From NCBI RefSeq assembly GCF_000346465.2, contig NC_034009.1, positions 4,983,269-5,047,268 on the forward strand: a stretch of DNA of 64,000 bases, in the 5' to 3' direction. The position numbers were made by a program, and so were the translations under genes. The notes beneath the pieces are model-generated. The model saw only the letters and a program-made list of their open reading frames with translations, did no database searches and was not told the DNA's origin. Shown in pieces: positions 61,064-64,000 of this stretch. This DNA is from Prunus persica (Eukaryota > Streptophyta > Magnoliopsida > Rosales > Rosaceae). Numbering within the stretch: position 1 is the stretch's first letter; each line of letters starts with the position of its first letter.

Positions 61064-62353
61064 GTGTATGTTGAGTTAGGAAAATTTATCTTTCCTCCCG
61101 TAATTGCTATGTATAATTTGCAATGTCGAAAAGTGACATAGTTTACAACTTATCATGGACAAATTTTCTCAGAACTGGTTAAGAAAACATTCCCTTTCCT
61201 CATTCCCATGATGTAGAAGAAATTCACGGATCCATTCATGAAGTTCTTGAGCACAAAGACAAAGGTTCCCAACTCAGACGGACCACAAATTTCTTTGGAA
61301 GTTGGTGGCAGTGATGCCGGCTTGAGTGGATCCTAAGCTTCATTCGATTGGTTTAGCTTTTACCAAACAAATTGTCAATCCCCGGTGCCAACATCTGGCT
61401 ATGCATAAGACTAGAAGGCCATTCTACCAGTGCAGTTTAGCTTTAGATTAGGACAACAATGCAACGGATAAGGAAGAAAAAAATAAAAATAAAAATAAAA
61501 ATCTAATGCTAGTTGATGTGTGTCGCTCTTAACTCAATAGATTATTAAATCAGCCCGATTTCAGTGAAATGTGAATAAATCCACCGTCCTTGAAAATGTA
61601 TAGTTTAGTTTTGGGATGAGATTCGGATAGGTTTGCCTACTGTAGTTATTTGTTTATAATTTCCTCTCTTGCTTTTGATGCTAATTTAAAGTCATTTTTA
61701 AGAGGGTCAATATATTATTTAAATGGAGAAGCTCAGGATGTAGGAAGTATTAATTTACTGGTCATAAGAGTTTGTATTGTTTATAATTTATTATAGTTTT
61801 TCACACCAAACTAATTACAATAAAATTCAATTTGACTTATCAAAACTTTCAGACGACCTTTCATAAACGATCTCATGGAAGCTATGAGGAGGTATAAGTA
61901 ATAATAAAAGACAGTCTCGATTTCAAAAAAATTCTAACAAGATATGCGGCTCGTCTTGTGACAAAATATTTTGTCTTTAGTAACTGTATGGTTGTTGATC
62001 AAATTTAGATCTTGTTAGATGTCTTCAAAATATGATTTCAAACATAAATCTTGTTTTTTTTGGTACTTTTCTTCTCCTAAATTAGTTATATTGTATCAGG
62101 TTCCTAAATCTAGCTCAGTTAAAAAGGTCATTAACTTTGTAAATTAGTAGTCTCATGTTCGAACTTCCATGATACATTGGTAGTATGTGTGTGAGAAACT
62201 CTCCTTCCCCTTATATCCTAATCCTTACTAATTATATAGAGCTTCAAGGTTTCTCTCAAATGGAAGCTTTTAGAAAATCAAGAAGATCGTGGCCTATACT
62301 TGTTTAAAATGAGCCCAACCATGTAGACTTTCCGACCATCTGATGCACGACTT
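61064..62353. other. Spacer after USE1
   Basis: Holds the USE1 3' UTR and a forward SINE-like copy at about 62105-62235 (TAGCTCAGTT, GTCTCATGTTCGAA, GTGTGTGAGAAACTC). No gene is supported. Confidence 0.45.
62105..62235 (+). repeat. SINE-like repeat, forward orientation
   Basis: Box-A-like TAGCTCAGTT, box-B-like ATGTTCGAACTTCC and GTATGTGTGTGAGAAACTCT, the forward version of the reverse copies at 10240-10380 and 12074-12235. Confidence 0.5.
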
Positions 62354-62536
62354 GTCATTGCATATATTGAAGGAAATAGGGAAGCCAATGCCACCATGAA
62401 ATCCAAAGAGACTATTTCAAAGGTGGAGCATGCACCAGCGGTGCCTTCGTTCTCTGCAAGAGGTCCGTCGAAGATTTTTAGAAACATTTTAAAGCCAGAT
62501 ATAATAGGACCAGGAGAAATTGTTGTGATACATGTG
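62354..62536 (+). pseudogene. Subtilisin-like protease (SBT) fragment
   Basis: One frame reads VIAYIEGNREANATMK, then EHAPAVPSFSARGPS and ILKPDIIGPGE. This is the stretch of plant subtilases just before the catalytic Ser region (SFSSRGP...ILKPDIxxPG), with Ala for the second Ser. It decays on both sides, and neither the catalytic Ser nor the rest of the enzyme is nearby. The longer minus-strand frame over it (62278-62556) is a shadow. Confidence 0.75.
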
Positions 62537-62556
62537 TACTCTCTATGGTGTGTCAT

Positions 62557-64000
62557 AAATTAATACAAATTCAAAGTTGATGGCATGAAATTGTTAGTTT
62601 ATGGGAGAAGAGGTTTAGGAAATGGTTGATTTAGTGCTTAGGACAACAGTTGGAATAGAAAACTTTTGAAAGAGTAACAAAGTAGTTTTATTTGAATGGA
62701 GTACACAAAAGGTACAAAGCTTTAGATATAGGACAGCTGGTAGTTTTCAGCTAGATTACTGAAGTGGGTTGCATGCATATTTATACAGGTGCTAAACCGA
62801 CTATTTAAGTCAGCAATTTACTGGACGAGTCAGTTGTGCACAGTAACCGACTATCTAAAGCATTTTTAACCTCAAGTTAGTTCTATAATTCTAGAATTCT
62901 CTAGTTACAATTACATTAGATAATTATTAGAATGGTTCTAGTAAGAGTCAATCAACTTCTACTTAGTAATTCTCTCAATTATTCTAAAATTTTCTAGTTT
63001 TATCACACAAGTAGCACCACTGCAGTGGGCTCCCGAATTTTTTTTTACTTAATATTATAAAAACTATATATATACTTTAGCGTGCGGCATATTGACACAA
63101 AAGTGTATTTGGTGGAGCTTGTTTCTTGCGCATATCCCTTGGTACAAAGCCCAAGTTCAAGTCTTAGTTATGTAACAGTATATATCACATCCAAACAAAA
63201 AACAAGTACTTTCTTCCACTCAAAACAAAACCAAAAAAAATTCATGCCTTCTTTCTTTCTCTTCTTTCTATAGTGAGGGCATGCCCTCAAAATCTCAGAA
63301 CCGGCCCTGCCCTCACTTTGTGGTTCTAGCTATAGCCTAAAGCATTTTACTGAAAGATATTTCCTTTTTTTAATAAGAGTATGTTACATCCATCAAACTC
63401 CGAAAATACTTTAAGGAAAACGATGTTTTTGTGGGAGAGTAACAATAGGAACCAGACTATTACTGAGCTATTTGGGGAGAAATTATTGTATGATACTAGA
63501 ATACTACGTGACGGGTTGTTTTGGGAGAGGGATTAGGGGTAAAATGGGAAGTTTGGGATAAAATAATAATGGAATGGGTGTTTCAAAATATTCTCCTGGT
63601 GCAAATAAATAGTTTGGGCTCTGTTGTGTTTTTCTCAACCCCCTTTCATTTTCTGTTGTTTTGGGATCTTATATTTTCTATTGGGCTGGCCTTGATATGT
63701 AGCGTAAGGCCTCCCTTTCTTTTTTCTGTTTTTCGACTTCTTGTACTGTTAGACTTTTTTGTCGGGCCTCCCTCTATCTCTAATTTGTATTTCCAAAATT
63801 TATGTACAATTTGTAAGAACGTAAATTTTATTTAGGCGCAATTGGCTTTTTCAAAATATTCTCCTGGTTCAAAAAAACCCAATTTGACGAAATGCTTCAC
63901 AATTTTGTTTCACACAGTCACAGATGCATAGCAGGCCACAAATTTGTGTATGTGCACTACTGAAAAAAGAAGGCAAAAGTCACGGTTTGCTTAGCCACTC
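62557..64000. other. Terminal spacer
   Basis: AT-rich, without a supportable gene. A possible SINE-like segment lies at about 63095-63190 (GGTGGAGCTTG, AAGTTCAAGTC). Frames near 63521-63835 are hydrophobic T-rich reads without recognisable domains. Confidence 0.4.

Noticed and set aside
62278..62556. 92-codon minus-strand frame
   Set aside because: It is a shadow of the subtilase fragment, which reads on the plus strand.

Overview
The window is nuclear DNA from a flowering plant. It has AT-rich spacers, GT-AG introns, a Ty1/copia retrotransposon, MITEs, tRNA-derived SINE-like repeats, and genes whose closest remembered relatives are plant proteins. A woody rosid of the Rosaceae (Prunus-like) fits my memory of the gene and repeat families, but that placement is inference. 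No virus, plasmid or bacterial segment is seen.

Layout. 1-6476: a Ty1/copia element, cut by the window edge, with broken gag-pol and a 5' leader holding a row of 26-nt hairpins. 6480-17150: a tandem duplication of an SDE3-like RNA helicase gene. Copy 1 (7006-9678) has an open reading frame but no Walker A or DEAD-type motif; copy 2 (13120-16315) is a pseudogene. A third 3' end and an array of GTATAGCC palindromes lie between them. 18015-18860 (-): an intronless class I TCP transcription factor. 19200-27580: gene-poor spacer with an intact hAT-type MITE. 27586-30666 (-): EAPP-like protein, three exons. 32209-33663 (+): chloroplast thioredoxin x. 34548-39735: two hexose/H+ symporter genes (STP type) head to head, sharing a 994-bp upstream region. 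40101-40440: a PIF/Harbinger-like MITE. About 40900-44569 (+): U5 snRNP 40 kDa WD40 protein with a 2.5-kb 5'UTR intron. 45366-49906: repeats, including a 919-bp tandem duplication, a long-TIR Mutator-like element with a 9-bp target duplication, a MIRNA-like fold-back, and a TIR element containing a perfect 52-bp palindrome. 50546-53659 (+): a conserved helical-repeat-like plant protein, five exons. 56946-61063 (+): the ER SNARE USE1, seven exons. 62354-62536 (+): a subtilase relic. The rest to 64000 is spacer.

The genes do not form a pathway; this is ordinary mixed gene content. The unusual material is in the repeats: a possible half-tRNA-Ile primer site whose only mismatch falls at the wobble base, covarying hairpins in a retrotransposon leader, helicase paralogs without catalytic motifs, and a SINE insertion provable by comparing the two STP paralogs.

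Exon joins were worked out by hand from GT/AG sites, reading phase and family knowledge. No database search was possible.
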